Shown here one piece after another: positions 29,487 through 39,551 of a stretch of 64,000 nucleotides of DNA. A program made the position numbers and the translations under genes. The stretch is from Paragemmobacter kunshanensis. Its GTDB lineage: Bacteria > Pseudomonadota > Alphaproteobacteria > Rhodobacterales > Rhodobacteraceae. The stretch spans positions 1 to 64,000 of the forward strand of contig NZ_JAALFE010000015.1 in the NCBI RefSeq assembly GCF_011059185.1. Direction: 5' to 3'. The first letter of the stretch is position 1, and each line of letters starts with the position of its first letter. The notes under the pieces are model-generated. The model saw only the letters and a program-made list of their open reading frames with translations. It did not search any database and was not told where the DNA came from.

Positions 29487-29870
29487 TTACACGATGACGA
29501 TGGTAAGGACGGTCAGCACGACCGATCCGATGATGCAGGCCCAGCCCAGCTTTTCCGCCGTCGGGATGTCCAGCCCGCGGCCCGCATCGTAAATCAGGTG
29601 CCGGATGCCAGCCAGATAGTGATACCACAGCGCCCAGGCCGACAGCGTGAAGACCAGATCGCCGAACCAGCTCGTCGCCACCGCATCCGCCACCGCGAAA
29701 TATTCGGGCGACACCGCCGCCGACAGCAGCCACCACACCGCCAGCATCGTCCCCACGATCAGCCCGTTCCCCGTGATCCGCGTCAGGATCGACGTCAGCA
29801 TGGGCAACTGCCACCGATAAATCTGCAAGTGCGGAGAAAGGGGCCGTTCGACCCGCTTCACATCAGCCAT
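29487..29870 (-). CDS. sdhC: Succinate dehydrogenase cytochrome b556 subunit
   Basis: A 127-residue membrane protein. ERPLSPHLQIYRWQLPMLTS and TRITGNG are the SdhC signature, and WYHYLAGIRHLIYDAG carries the heme-ligand histidine. Three membrane spans are evident. Start at 29870, since the residues before it are not family-like. First gene of sdhC-sdhD-sdhA-(2 lipoproteins)-sdhB. Upstream at 30028-30060 is a pair of GTGATCAC palindromes that probably regulates the operon. Confidence 0.94.
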   Translation of the reverse strand: MADVKRVERPLSPHLQIYRWQLPMLTSILTRITGNGLIVGTMLAVWWLLSAAVSPEYFAVADAVATSWFGDLVFTLSAWALWYHYLAGIRHLIYDAGRGLDIPTAEKLGWACIIGSVVLTVLTIVIV

Positions 29871-30027
29871 CTCGGTTCCCTTCGTCGCTGGCTTGCCCGT
29901 CCAGTCGGACCGGCGGGCGCGCGTTCTTGGCTTATGACGTGTTTGAATAGCGGATTTTAGCGGCAAGTCACGCTCTACGATGCCGCAGGCGCAGCATGTT
30001 GGCGCTAAAATGACTAAAAACTTCGCT

Positions 30028-30060
30028 TTGTGATCACGCCCGGAAAATTTGTGATCACGC
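30028..30060. promoter_or_regulatory. Tandem GTGATCAC palindromes upstream of sdhC
   Basis: GTGATCAC occurs at 30030-30037 and 30051-30058, starts exactly 21 bp apart (two helical turns), each in a TTTGTGATCACG context. The same paired arrangement occurs upstream of sucC. It is about 160-190 bp upstream of the sdhC start codon on the minus strand. Confidence 0.7.
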
Positions 30061-30065
30061 TTCCG

Positions 30066-30872
30066 TCACTCAGCCGGATAGGTGGATTCGATATAGGCCG
30101 CCATCTCGCTGCACATGGTGATCATCTTCGCCTCCGGGTCATAGAAGGCATTCGCCTCTTCGCAGGCGGCCACCTGCACGCCCACCGGTTCCGGCAGGGT
30201 CCAGATCGAATTCAGATAGTCCACCTCTTCCAGGATCGCCGCCGAAACGAAATCCCCGGGCGCGGCCTCGCCCTGCCAGACCAGGCTTTCCCCCGGCCCC
30301 GCCGCCTCCAGCTCATCCAGGAACACGCCCCAAGAGGCAGCGGCCAGATCGAATTCGTCCGGGCAGGTCGCGGCGCGATCCTCGGGCAGGCCGAAATCAA
30401 TCGCCAGCGCCTCGCGCTCGTCCGGTGCGCCGCCGTAATACAGGCAAAGATAGGTGAAATAGCGCCGCTCATCCGGCGAATGCACGCCCCAGAAGGCGGG
30501 CTCATAGCCCGCCTGCGCCGATTCCACCGCGCTCGCCGCCCAGAAACTCGCCGCCGCTGCCACCTTCGCTTCCGAGGATTCGGCATCCCAGATGCGGTCG
30601 ATCATCACCACCGACAGCACATCCGCCGCGTCTTCTTCCAGCCCCAGAACCGGCAACTGCATCACGTCGATCAGCGCATGGCCCAGTTCGTGGTAAAAGA
30701 TCGCCAGCATCACGTCGCGGACATGCCATTCCGCATCGGTCAGCTCCAGTTCCTCACCGGCCAGCGCTTCGCCTGCCCCGCCCTCCGCCGGACCCTTGTA
30801 GCCAAGACCCTCTGCCGCCGCCCCGAAGGCCAGCGAAAGGAAAACAAGCAGGGCACCGATCACACGCGACAT
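30066..30872 (-). CDS. Putative metallopeptidase, DUF4344 family
   Basis: A 268-residue secreted or periplasmic protein. An N-terminal signal (MSRVIGALLVFLSLAFGAAA) is followed by the zinc motif FYHELGHALIDV, His61-Glu62-His65, and then an acidic body with VLGLEEDAADVLSVV, in which the Glu/Asp residues could complete the metal site. DUF4344 proteins are predicted zinc peptidases of unknown target. An in-frame ATG at 30884 would add four residues; neither start has a strong ribosome-binding site. A perfect TTGTGATCACAA palindrome lies just upstream, tying it to the TCA-cycle genes' putative regulator. Confidence 0.78.
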   Translation of the reverse strand: MSRVIGALLVFLSLAFGAAAEGLGYKGPAEGGAGEALAGEELELTDAEWHVRDVMLAIFYHELGHALIDVMQLPVLGLEEDAADVLSVVMIDRIWDAESSEAKVAAAASFWAASAVESAQAGYEPAFWGVHSPDERRYFTYLCLYYGGAPDEREALAIDFGLPEDRAATCPDEFDLAAASWGVFLDELEAAGPGESLVWQGEAAPGDFVSAAILEEVDYLNSIWTLPEPVGVQVAACEEANAFYDPEAKMITMCSEMAAYIESTYPAE

Positions 30873-30915
30873 GGCCCATATCATGCCGAAAGAAATCCGC
30901 CGATCAAGCCCGATC

Positions 30916-30927
30916 TTGTGATCACAA
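30916..30927. promoter_or_regulatory. Perfect TTGTGATCACAA palindrome upstream of the DUF4344 gene
   Basis: A 12-bp perfect palindrome containing the same GTGATCAC core as the sdh and suc sites. It lies 2 bp from the mch stop codon and about 45 bp before the DUF4344 start. Only a single copy is present here. Confidence 0.55.
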
Positions 30928-30928
30928 A

Positions 30929-31960
30929 TCACATCGGCACCAGCGCCCAGCAATCCAGATCCAGCAGAACCTCGGGCAGGTATTTCCCGTCCTCGCCCTT
31001 CAGGGCGAAAGGCGCGGCCCCGTCCTTCACCGCCACCAGCCGCAACCGCAAGGCCCCCACACCGGGCGCCCCCGTCTCGGCCTTGTCCAGCACTTCCGAC
31101 CACGCCCGCACCGTATCCCCGGCAAAGCAGGGGTTCGCATGCGCCCCCGCATTCAGCGCCACGATCATCTGCGCATTGGCCAGCCCGTTGAAACTCAACG
31201 CCCGCGCCAGCGAAATCACATGGCCCCCATAGATCAACCGCCGCCCATCCGCGCGCTGGGTCACGTCGAAATGCACCTTGCTGGTGTTCTGCCACAGCCG
31301 CGTCGCCAGCAGGTGATCGGCTTCCTCCACCGTCACCCCATCCACATGGTCGATCCTCTCGCCGACCGTGTAATCCCCCCAGCGATGCCGCTCTCCCGCC
31401 AGCGCGAAATCATAGCGCGAAAAGTCGAGGCCATCCGGCACCACCAGCGCCTCGGGCGCGACCACCGGCGACAGCACCGGCACCACCGCCTCGGGCGCGG
31501 GCGCGTCCAGACGCGCCTTCTTCACCATCACCCAGCGGACATAGTCCAGCACCGCCTCGCCCCGCTGGTTGATGCCCCTCGTCCGCACATAGACGACACC
31601 CGACTTGCCGTTGGAATTCTCCTTCAGCCCGATCACGGTCGATTCCGACCGCAGCGTATCGCCGGGCCAGACCGGGGCCAGCCAGCGCCCCTCGGCATAG
31701 CCCAGATTGGCCACCGCGTTCAGGCTGATATCGGGAACGGTCTTTCCAAAGACCACATGGAAGGCGATCAGGTCATCCACCGGCGCGGCAGGCAACCCGC
31801 AGCCCCGCGCGAATTCATCCGATGAATAAAGCGCCCCGCGCGCCGGATAAAGCGCATGGTACAGCGCCCGCTCCCCGCCCGAAACCGTGCGCGGCACGGC
31901 ATGGGTGATCGTCTCGCCCAAGCGGTAATCCTCGAAGAACCGCCCCGGATTGGTCTTCAT
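30929..31960 (-). CDS. mch: Mesaconyl-CoA hydratase (double MaoC domain)
   Basis: A 343-residue protein with two hot-dog folds. It begins MKTNPGRFFEDYRLGETITH, the opening of Rhodobacter mesaconyl-CoA hydratase. PAAPVDDLIAFHVVFGKTVPDIS and ANLGYAEGRWLAPVWPGDTL mark the first domain, and ERIDHVDGVTVEEADHLLAT starts the second. The enzyme hydrates mesaconyl-CoA to beta-methylmalyl-CoA in the ethylmalonyl-CoA pathway for acetyl-CoA assimilation. Start at 31960 with AGGAGA upstream. The next gene in the run, mcl2, belongs to the same pathway. Confidence 0.88.
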   Translation of the reverse strand: MKTNPGRFFEDYRLGETITHAVPRTVSGGERALYHALYPARGALYSSDEFARGCGLPAAPVDDLIAFHVVFGKTVPDISLNAVANLGYAEGRWLAPVWPGDTLRSESTVIGLKENSNGKSGVVYVRTRGINQRGEAVLDYVRWVMVKKARLDAPAPEAVVPVLSPVVAPEALVVPDGLDFSRYDFALAGERHRWGDYTVGERIDHVDGVTVEEADHLLATRLWQNTSKVHFDVTQRADGRRLIYGGHVISLARALSFNGLANAQMIVALNAGAHANPCFAGDTVRAWSEVLDKAETGAPGVGALRLRLVAVKDGAAPFALKGEDGKYLPEVLLDLDCWALVPM

Positions 31961-31995
31961 CGCCGTCTCTCCTGCAAGTGGCCCGAAGGCCACCC

Positions 31996-32199
31996 CTATT
32001 GCTCGCCCAGTTTCACCTCCGGGCTATAGTCGCCCGGCACTTCCTTCACCACCGCCTGCCCGCAGCGCATCACACCGCGCGCGGCGTCGAAGGCATAGCT
32101 GGGGGAACCATGCAGTTCCCACCCCTTGTTCAACGCCGCCGTCACCTTGTGACAGAAGGCCGAGGTGTCATCCTCCGACAGGAACCGATAAAGCTTCAT
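31996..32199 (-). CDS. DUF1737 small protein
   Basis: A 67-residue protein, MKLYRFLSEDDTSAFCHKVT, with ALNKGWELHGSPSYAFDA and a C-terminal Glu-rich tail. This is the DUF1737 pattern: a small single domain of unknown function common in proteobacteria. It lies 15 bp after the NnrU gene and 35 bp before mch, so it is likely co-transcribed. Confidence 0.8.
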   Translation of the reverse strand: MKLYRFLSEDDTSAFCHKVTAALNKGWELHGSPSYAFDAARGVMRCGQAVVKEVPGDYSPEVKLGEQ

Positions 32200-32214
32200 G
32201 CCCGCCTCCCCCGA

Positions 32215-32763
32215 TCAGCCCCAGGGCTGATAGCCCAGCCAGTTGTGGATCAGCATGATCACGACCGTCACGATCACCGTCCCCAGGATGGCCTTCACCT
32301 CTGCCCCGGGCTTCGCCACAGGCGGCACCCAATCCCTTTGCGCCCGGTTGATCACGATCACCGAAACCACGGCCCAGGCCAGCAGCCCGCCGAACAGCAC
32401 GACCGACGGCAGATCGCCATTCACCAGCAGATGCGCCAGCGCCCAGACCTTCACCGCCGTCAATTGCGGATGCCGGATGCGCCGCGCCAGCGCGGCCCGC
32501 GTGCCGGACACCGCATAAAGATAGACGGCAAAGACCATCAGCAGGTTGTTGATCCCCACCAGCGCGGGGTTGCGCCCCCACCAGACATCCGCCGTCTCCT
32601 TCGCCGCGCCATAGCCGAAATACATCAGCACGACCGAGGCAAGGATCGCCACCGCCGCGACGCCCTTCCCGGCATTGCCCATCCGCGCCCGCGCCTCCGG
32701 CGCCACGCGCTTGAACAGATGCGCCGCCCACCACAGCGCCAAACCAAGGATCAACAGGGTCAT
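32215..32763 (-). CDS. NnrU family membrane protein
   Basis: A 182-residue membrane protein with five or six predicted spans. It starts LILGLALWWAAHLFKRVAPEAR and contains YAVSGTRAALARRIRHPQLT and AHLLVNGDLPSVVLFGGLLAWAV, the NnrU pattern. NnrU was named for genes near denitrification loci, but its function is not defined; some homologues resemble isoprenoid or heme-related membrane enzymes. Here it sits among ethylmalonyl-CoA and TCA genes with no denitrification genes nearby. Confidence 0.83.
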   Translation of the reverse strand: MTLLILGLALWWAAHLFKRVAPEARARMGNAGKGVAAVAILASVVLMYFGYGAAKETADVWWGRNPALVGINNLLMVFAVYLYAVSGTRAALARRIRHPQLTAVKVWALAHLLVNGDLPSVVLFGGLLAWAVVSVIVINRAQRDWVPPVAKPGAEVKAILGTVIVTVVIMLIHNWLGYQPWG

Positions 32764-32803
32764 CGCTCACACCTCCCGGCAATTGACGCCGCGCAGCCTG
32801 CCC

Positions 32804-33667
32804 TCAATCGGCCCCGACCGCAATTCGCTGTGCGTCAATCGCCGCGGCCTTGGCCAGCACCGCCTGCGCCGTCACCACATGCAGGTTCTCCACGATCCGC
32901 CCGTCCAGCACCGCCACGCCCTGCCCCTCGGCCTGCGCCGCGTTGAAGGCCGCGATCTGCCGCCGCGCCAGATCGACCTCTTCCGCGCTCGGCGCAAAGG
33001 CCGCGTTGCAGATCTCCAGCTGCGCCGGATGGATCAGCGTCTTGCCGTCAAATCCCATGTCGCGCCCCTGTGCGCATTCCGCGGCCAGCCCCGCCTCGTC
33101 CTTGAAGGCGTTATAGACCCCGTCCACGATCACACGGCCATGGGCCCGCGCCGCCAGCAGGCACAGCCCCAGCCCCGCCTGCAACGGCAGGCGATCCGCC
33201 CGGAACCGGCAGCCCAGTTCCTTGGCCAGATCGTTGGTCCCCATGACCATCCCCTCCAGCCGCCCATGCCCGGCAATCGCCGCCGCATTCAGCATCCCCG
33301 CCGCCGTCTCCATCATCGCCCAAAGCGGCTTTGCCCCCGCCACCGCCGCCACGGCATCCAGATCGGCCGGCCCGTTCACCTTGGGCACCAGCACCGCATC
33401 CGCGCCCGCATGCCCGGCAAAGGCCGCCGCATCCGCCCGCCCCCATTCCGTGTCGAACCCGTTGATCCGCACGATCCGGTAGCGCGGCGCGTAATCCACT
33501 TCCTCCAGGAACCGCGCCAGCGTCTCGCGCGCCGCCGCCTTCTCATCCGGGGCGACGGCATCCTCCAGATCGAAGATGATCGCATCCGCCGCCAGCTCGC
33601 GCGCCTTCTCCAGCGCCCGCGCCTTCGAACCCGGGATATACAGCACCGAACGGAAAGGTCGCGTCAT
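32804..33667 (-). CDS. mcl2: (3S)-malyl-CoA thioesterase / CitE-like lyase
   Basis: A 287-residue CitE-like TIM-barrel protein. RSVLYIPGSKARALEKA, IIFDLEDAVAPDEKAAAR with the metal-binding region, RINGFDTEWG, and METAAGMLNAAAIAG followed by GTNDLAKELG are all present. In Rhodobacter, the Mcl2 paralogue in this context hydrolyses (S)-malyl-CoA to malate, complementing Mcl1. Length (287) is shorter than Mcl1 (about 318), favouring Mcl2. A malyl-CoA lyase activity cannot be ruled out from sequence alone. A 17-bp palindrome lies just before the start. Start at 33667. Confidence 0.82.
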   Translation of the reverse strand: MTRPFRSVLYIPGSKARALEKARELAADAIIFDLEDAVAPDEKAAARETLARFLEEVDYAPRYRIVRINGFDTEWGRADAAAFAGHAGADAVLVPKVNGPADLDAVAAVAGAKPLWAMMETAAGMLNAAAIAGHGRLEGMVMGTNDLAKELGCRFRADRLPLQAGLGLCLLAARAHGRVIVDGVYNAFKDEAGLAAECAQGRDMGFDGKTLIHPAQLEICNAAFAPSAEEVDLARRQIAAFNAAQAEGQGVAVLDGRIVENLHVVTAQAVLAKAAAIDAQRIAVGAD

Positions 33668-33680
33668 CTGAGTCGTCCTC

Positions 33681-33697
33681 GCGAAAGATTCTTTCGC
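33681..33697. promoter_or_regulatory. 17-bp perfect palindrome upstream of mcl2
   Basis: GCGAAAGA-T-TCTTTCGC, eight-base arms with a one-base centre, 14-30 bp upstream of the mcl2 start on the minus strand. Its position is right for an operator over the promoter or for a leader hairpin. Confidence 0.45.
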
Positions 33698-33758
33698 CCA
33701 AAGGCACGATTTCAAAAGTTTCGGCAAGCCCAAAAATGCCGCATCGCAGCAAACGCCC

Positions 33759-35644
<1,886 letters not shown>

Positions 35645-35668
35645 TCGCCAAACCCGTGTTAACCAGCA

Positions 35669-35703
35669 GGGGCGTCCCGCCACGGGACGCCCCTTCTTCT
35701 TTC
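35669..35703 (+). terminator. Rho-independent terminator after mdh
   Basis: Ten-base stem GGGGCGTCCC / GGGACGCCCC with loop GCCAC, followed by TTCTTCTTT. Confidence 0.85.
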
Positions 35704-35720
35704 CCTGAAAGGCCCCGACG

Positions 35721-35888
35721 ATGGACTACGGCAAGAACGGCAACCCCAAGATGGCCAAGGACAGCCACCACCCGCTCGACCAACCCCGCCGCGGCGCGCC
35801 CAAGGGCGATGATGCAGCGGCGAAGAAAAAGGCCGAACTGCTGGCCCGCATGAAGGCCGCAGCCGAGGCGCGCAAGTCCAAGGATTGA
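35721..35888 (+). CDS. Small basic hypothetical protein
   Basis: A 55-residue reading frame starting MDYGKNGNPKMAKDSHHPLD, with a GAAAGG ribosome-binding sequence 8 nt upstream. It is highly charged: the C-terminal half is a predicted lysine-rich helix (AAAKKKAELLARMKAAAEAR). It lies between the mdh terminator and the next secreted-protein gene, 17 bp before that start, so the two may share a transcript. No family is recognised; resemblance to small conserved Rhodobacterales proteins is a weak recollection. Confidence 0.6.
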   Translation: MDYGKNGNPKMAKDSHHPLDQPRRGAPKGDDAAAKKKAELLARMKAAAEARKSKD

Positions 35889-35905
35889 CCTGACCGGAGG
35901 CACCC

Positions 35906-37108
35906 ATGCCCCTTTCCCTTTCCCCCAAAGCCCTTTTCCTGACCGCCCTTTCCCTCGCCCCCCTGCCCGCCACGGCGCAGGACCTCTCGGCCGAAGTTGC
36001 CACCTCCGGCCTCGCCGCGACTGTCGCGCGCCTCGAAACCCTCGCCGCGCCCACCGAGTCCGACCGCTTCGCCCTGGGTGGCCTCCGCTTCCTGCGCGCG
36101 GTAGAGACCACCTATCAGACCCGCTGGCGCACCGGCCTTGACGATCCCTCGGGCATGATCCCCCTGCTGCGGCTCGAACAGGGCGTCTCGCCCACGGCCG
36201 CCTCCACCCCCGGCGATGTGGCCGGCCTCTTCGCGCAGGCCGCGCAGGACATGGAAGCCGCCCGCGCGCCCTTGCACGGCCTCGCCACCGGCCCCGAATT
36301 CTCCGTCGAAATCCGCCTCGCCGACCTCTGGTTCGACGTGAACGCCGATGGCACCCGCACGCCGGATGAAGACCTGATGCAACTCCTCGGCCCCACCCTG
36401 ATGGGCTGGCGCTGGTTCGACCGCGACCCCGCTGCCCCCGCCCCGACGATCCGCTTCGACCGCGCCGATGCCGCATGGCTCTCCGCCTATACCCACCTGC
36501 TCGAAGGCGCAGCCAAGACGATCCTCGCCTATGATCCGACCGATGCCCTCACCCGTGCCGCAGCCGCCCGCGACGCGATGGAGGCCATCTCGCCCCCCTA
36601 TGCCGAAGAGATCTTCGTCATCCGCCCCTGGGTCGATGCGCTCTGGGTCATGCTCGATGCGCTGGACCAGCAGCCCGATGCTGCCCGCCTGACACAGGCG
36701 CAGAACCATTTCCTCTCCGTGATCGCAGAGAACCGCGCCTTCTGGACCGCGGTGGAAGCCGAATCCGACAACGATGCCGAATGGCTCCCCAATGCGCGCC
36801 AGACCTCTGCGCTTGGCCTGACGCTGCCGCCGGAAACCGGCCCCACATGGCTCGCCGTGCTGGCCGATGGCGAGGCGCTGCTCAAGGGCGAGAAACTCAT
36901 CCCCTACTGGCGCCTCGGCGATGGCGGCGGCGTCAACCTCGCCCGCATGTTCACCAACCCGGCCCCGATCGACGTGAAGGACTGGATCCAAGGGTCCGGT
37001 GCCCTGCCCTATCTGGAACAGGGCGCAACCGTCAGCGCCGAAAGCTGGCGCGCCTTCGAAGCCATGATGGGCGGCGAGGCGATGCTGATGTCCATCTGGC
37101 TGAACTGA
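35906..37108 (+). CDS. Hypothetical secreted protein
   Basis: A 400-residue protein that I do not recognise. A signal peptide (MPLSLSPKALFLTALSLAPL, cleavage near ATA-QD) suggests a periplasmic location. The mature part is helical and acidic, with FDVNADGTRTPDEDL at about 148-162, which looks like a calcium-binding EF-hand-type loop. LLEGAAKTILAYDPTDAL and the repeated W-A-L segments follow. No catalytic motif is evident. It is 17 bp after a small basic protein gene. Confidence 0.75.
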   Translation: MPLSLSPKALFLTALSLAPLPATAQDLSAEVATSGLAATVARLETLAAPTESDRFALGGLRFLRAVETTYQTRWRTGLDDPSGMIPLLRLEQGVSPTAASTPGDVAGLFAQAAQDMEAARAPLHGLATGPEFSVEIRLADLWFDVNADGTRTPDEDLMQLLGPTLMGWRWFDRDPAAPAPTIRFDRADAAWLSAYTHLLEGAAKTILAYDPTDALTRAAAARDAMEAISPPYAEEIFVIRPWVDALWVMLDALDQQPDAARLTQAQNHFLSVIAENRAFWTAVEAESDNDAEWLPNARQTSALGLTLPPETGPTWLAVLADGEALLKGEKLIPYWRLGDGGGVNLARMFTNPAPIDVKDWIQGSGALPYLEQGATVSAESWRAFEAMMGGEAMLMSIWLN

Positions 37109-37116
37109 CCGGGGGC

Positions 37117-37138
37117 GGCGGGGTGAACCCCGCCCTAC
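37117..37138. repeat. Dispersed repeat GGCGGGGTGAACCCCGCC, copy 1
   Basis: A 22-bp element, itself a near-palindrome ending in CTAC, found exactly again at 46132-46153. It directly follows a gene stop at both sites, consistent with a REP-like or transcript-end element. Confidence 0.75.
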
Positions 37139-37247
37139 AGCACCCTGCCCCCCGCCCGAAGGCCCCGGATCACGTCCGGGGCGGGGTCATCCTCTGTGCG
37201 TCGGCGCACCCTTAACCACGAACCCGCGCCCCGCCCTCTCGGGATTT

Positions 37248-37291
37248 GTATGCACAGCCGTCTGCACTGCGCTGCTGCACTGCGCCGCTGA
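37248..37291 (+). promoter_or_regulatory. Shared 20-bp element with possible leader peptide, copy 1 (pepT)
   Basis: GTATGCACAGCCGTCTGCAC at 37248-37267 is identical to 46616-46635 upstream of lpd. From the ATG at 37250 it can be read as a 13-codon frame, MHSRLHCAAALRR, with GGGA 5 nt upstream. It is followed by further CTGCAC-type units. The element could be a leader ORF or a set of DNA half sites. A TTGACA hexamer at 37341-37346 lies between it and pepT. Confidence 0.45.
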
Positions 37292-37391
37292 ACGCCTCAA
37301 ATCCGCAATCCCCCGGAATTGCACAACAATCCGCCCGCCATTGACAAGCCGCGCGCCCCACGGTCCCATCCCGGCAAAGGGGACATACCGC

Positions 37392-38624
37392 ATGACCACA
37401 CGCACCGAAGACCTCGCCGCCCGCCTGATGCGCTACTGCGCCGTCGACACCCAATCCGATGCCGACAGCCCCAGCCAGCCGTCAACCGCGATCCAGCTGA
37501 CCCTCGCCCGCATGCTGGTGCAAGAGCTTGAAACCATTGGCGCATCCGACATCACCCTCACCGATTACGGCACCGTCCTTGCCACCATCCCCGCCACCGC
37601 GCCGGGGCCGACCATCGGCTTCCTCGCCCATATGGACACCGCCCCCCAGTTCAACGCCACCGGCGTCAAACCCCGCCTGATCCCCGGCTACAACGGCGGC
37701 GCGATCACCTATCCCGACAACCCGGCCCTGACGCTCACCCCCGAAACCTCGCCTAACCTGTTGAAAAAGCTGGGCCACGACATCGTCACCGCCTCCGGCA
37801 CCACGCTTCTGGGCGCCGATGACAAGGCCGGCATCGCCATCATCCTGCATACCGCGCAAACCCTCCTGAACGACCCCAGCATCCCCCACGGCCCCATCCG
37901 CCTCGCCTTCACCCCGGACGAAGAAATCGGCCGCGGCGTCGACAGACGCCTCCCCAAGGACCTCAACGTCGACTGGGCCTATACCTTCGACGGCGGCGAA
38001 GCAGGCGAGATCGAGTATGAAACCTTCTCCGCCGACGGTGCCGAAATCCGCATCGAAGGCGTCTCGATCCACCCCGGCCTCGCCAAGGGCAAGATGGTCA
38101 ACGCCATCCACCTCGCGTCCAAGATCATCGCGGCGCTGCCGCAGCATACGATGCTGCCCGAACTCACCGATCACCGCGACGGCTTCATCCACGCGACCGA
38201 CATGACAGGCGGCTCCTCCGCCATGACACTCCGCTTCATCCTGCGCGATTTCGAACGCGAAGGGCTTGAGGAAAAGGGAAAAATCCTCCGCGCCGTCTGC
38301 GACGCGGTGCAGGCAACCGAACCCCGCGCCACCATCACCTGCACCATCACCCCCCAATACCGCAACATGCGCTACTGGCTGGAAAAGGACATGCGCCCCG
38401 TCGAACTGGCGCAAGCCGCCTGCCGCGACATCGGGCTCGCCCCCGTCTCCGTCCCCATCCGCGGCGGCACCGACGGCTCGCGCCTCACGGAAATGGGCGT
38501 CCCCTGCCCCAATCTCTTCACCGGCATGCAGGAAATCCACGGGCCGCTGGAATGGGTATCCGTACAGGACATGGAACGCGCCAGCGACCTGATGCTCGCC
38601 ATCCTCCGCCGCGCGGTCCAGTGA
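37392..38624 (+). CDS. pepT: Peptidase T (tripeptide aminopeptidase)
   Basis: A 410-residue M20 metallopeptidase that removes N-terminal residues from tripeptides in the cytoplasm. Zinc ligands are recognisable: His80 and Asp82 in GFLAHMDTAP, the Asp in LLGADDKAGIA (about 143), the catalytic Glu in TPDEEIGRG (about 177), and downstream GGTDGSRLTEMGVPCPNLFTG. PQYRNMRYWLEKD is PepT-specific. Start at 37392. It overlaps the methyltransferase gene by 4 bp (GTGA). Confidence 0.93.
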   Translation: MTTRTEDLAARLMRYCAVDTQSDADSPSQPSTAIQLTLARMLVQELETIGASDITLTDYGTVLATIPATAPGPTIGFLAHMDTAPQFNATGVKPRLIPGYNGGAITYPDNPALTLTPETSPNLLKKLGHDIVTASGTTLLGADDKAGIAIILHTAQTLLNDPSIPHGPIRLAFTPDEEIGRGVDRRLPKDLNVDWAYTFDGGEAGEIEYETFSADGAEIRIEGVSIHPGLAKGKMVNAIHLASKIIAALPQHTMLPELTDHRDGFIHATDMTGGSSAMTLRFILRDFEREGLEEKGKILRAVCDAVQATEPRATITCTITPQYRNMRYWLEKDMRPVELAQAACRDIGLAPVSVPIRGGTDGSRLTEMGVPCPNLFTGMQEIHGPLEWVSVQDMERASDLMLAILRRAVQ

Positions 38625-39283
38625 CCCATCCTTCCCCCTATGCCGCCCCCGGCTTCTACGACGACGCCCTGCGCAAGGGCCGCCACCGCGATATCGTCGG
38701 CGGCCGCTGGGATGAAACACCGCGGATCGTGCTGCCCCTGCTGGCGCAGCACGGCCTTTCCGAAACCGACCACCTGCTGGATATCGGCGCAGGCGCGCTG
38801 CGCCTGGGCCGCCACCTCGCCCCGATGGTCACGGAATACTGGGCCACCGACGCCTCCCGCGCCCTGATGCTTAAGGGTTGGGAAACCGAACTGGACGAGG
38901 CTACCCGCAAACGCCTCCCGCAAGACCACCTGATCGAAGACGCAACCTTCGCCTATCCGCAGATCCCCGACAGCATCACCGCCGCCCTCGCCTTCGCCGT
39001 CTTCACCCACCTGCCCGCCCGCAGCCTTCACGATGCCTTAACCAACCTCCGCCCCCGCTTCCCCCACCTCCGCCACGTTTTCTTCACCCTCTTCCTCTGC
39101 CCCGAAGGCCATACCGGCCCCCATCGCCAGAAGGATGGCGTCGTCACCCATCCCGACCGCTTCCCCTGGCACATGACCGAAACCCAGGCGCTGACCATCG
39201 CCGAAACCGCAGGCTTCCCCGCCACCGCCCAGCCCCACCGCCTGCCCCGCGGCCAGATCCTGTTCACCGCCCAGCCCCTCTGA
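38621..39283 (+). CDS. SAM-dependent methyltransferase, class I
   Basis: A 220-residue protein starting at a GTG that overlaps the pepT stop by 4 bp. Motif I is HLLDIGAGALRLGRHLAP near residues 48-65, followed by EYWATDASRALM (acidic residue after strand 2) and a PDSITAALAFAVFTHL motif IV region. The substrate is unknown. Translational coupling to pepT suggests joint expression but no clear shared pathway. A large inverted repeat follows the stop codon. Confidence 0.75.
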   Translation: MTHPSPYAAPGFYDDALRKGRHRDIVGGRWDETPRIVLPLLAQHGLSETDHLLDIGAGALRLGRHLAPMVTEYWATDASRALMLKGWETELDEATRKRLPQDHLIEDATFAYPQIPDSITAALAFAVFTHLPARSLHDALTNLRPRFPHLRHVFFTLFLCPEGHTGPHRQKDGVVTHPDRFPWHMTETQALTIAETAGFPATAQPHRLPRGQILFTAQPL

Positions 39284-39291
39284 AACCCCGT

Positions 39292-39366
39292 CCCGGGCCT
39301 GACCCGGGACCTCCGGGAAGACCGGCTGGCACAAGGCCCCGGGTCAGGCCCGGGGTCAGGCCCGGG
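39292..39366. repeat. Long inverted repeat after the methyltransferase gene
   Basis: CCCGGGCCTGACCCGGG at 39292-39308 is the exact reverse complement of 39338-39354, with a 29-bp loop, and a further partial copy (GGTCAGGCCCGGGG) follows to 39366. It probably forms a strong transcript-end structure ahead of the suc promoter. Confidence 0.7.
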
Positions 39367-39412
39367 GCGGGGTCGCCCGACGAATCAGCCTTTATCGCTA
39401 ACAGATTACAAC

Positions 39413-39445
39413 TTGTGATCACACGTTTTCGGCGTGTGATCACAA
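39413..39445. promoter_or_regulatory. Tandem GTGATCAC palindromes upstream of sucC
   Basis: GTGATCAC at 39415-39422 and 39436-39443, starts exactly 21 bp apart, in CTTGTGATCACACG and GTGTGATCACAAAA contexts. The spacing is identical to the pair before sdhC. They lie 109-137 bp upstream of the sucC start. Confidence 0.72.
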
Positions 39446-39551
39446 AATGTCGATTTTTGCCCCGAAACTCCGGTATACCGTAGAATACCGTTTCAACGCT
39501 GCCCATTTCCATGGCAATAGGCCCCAAAACCACAATGATGGGACGGTTGCG

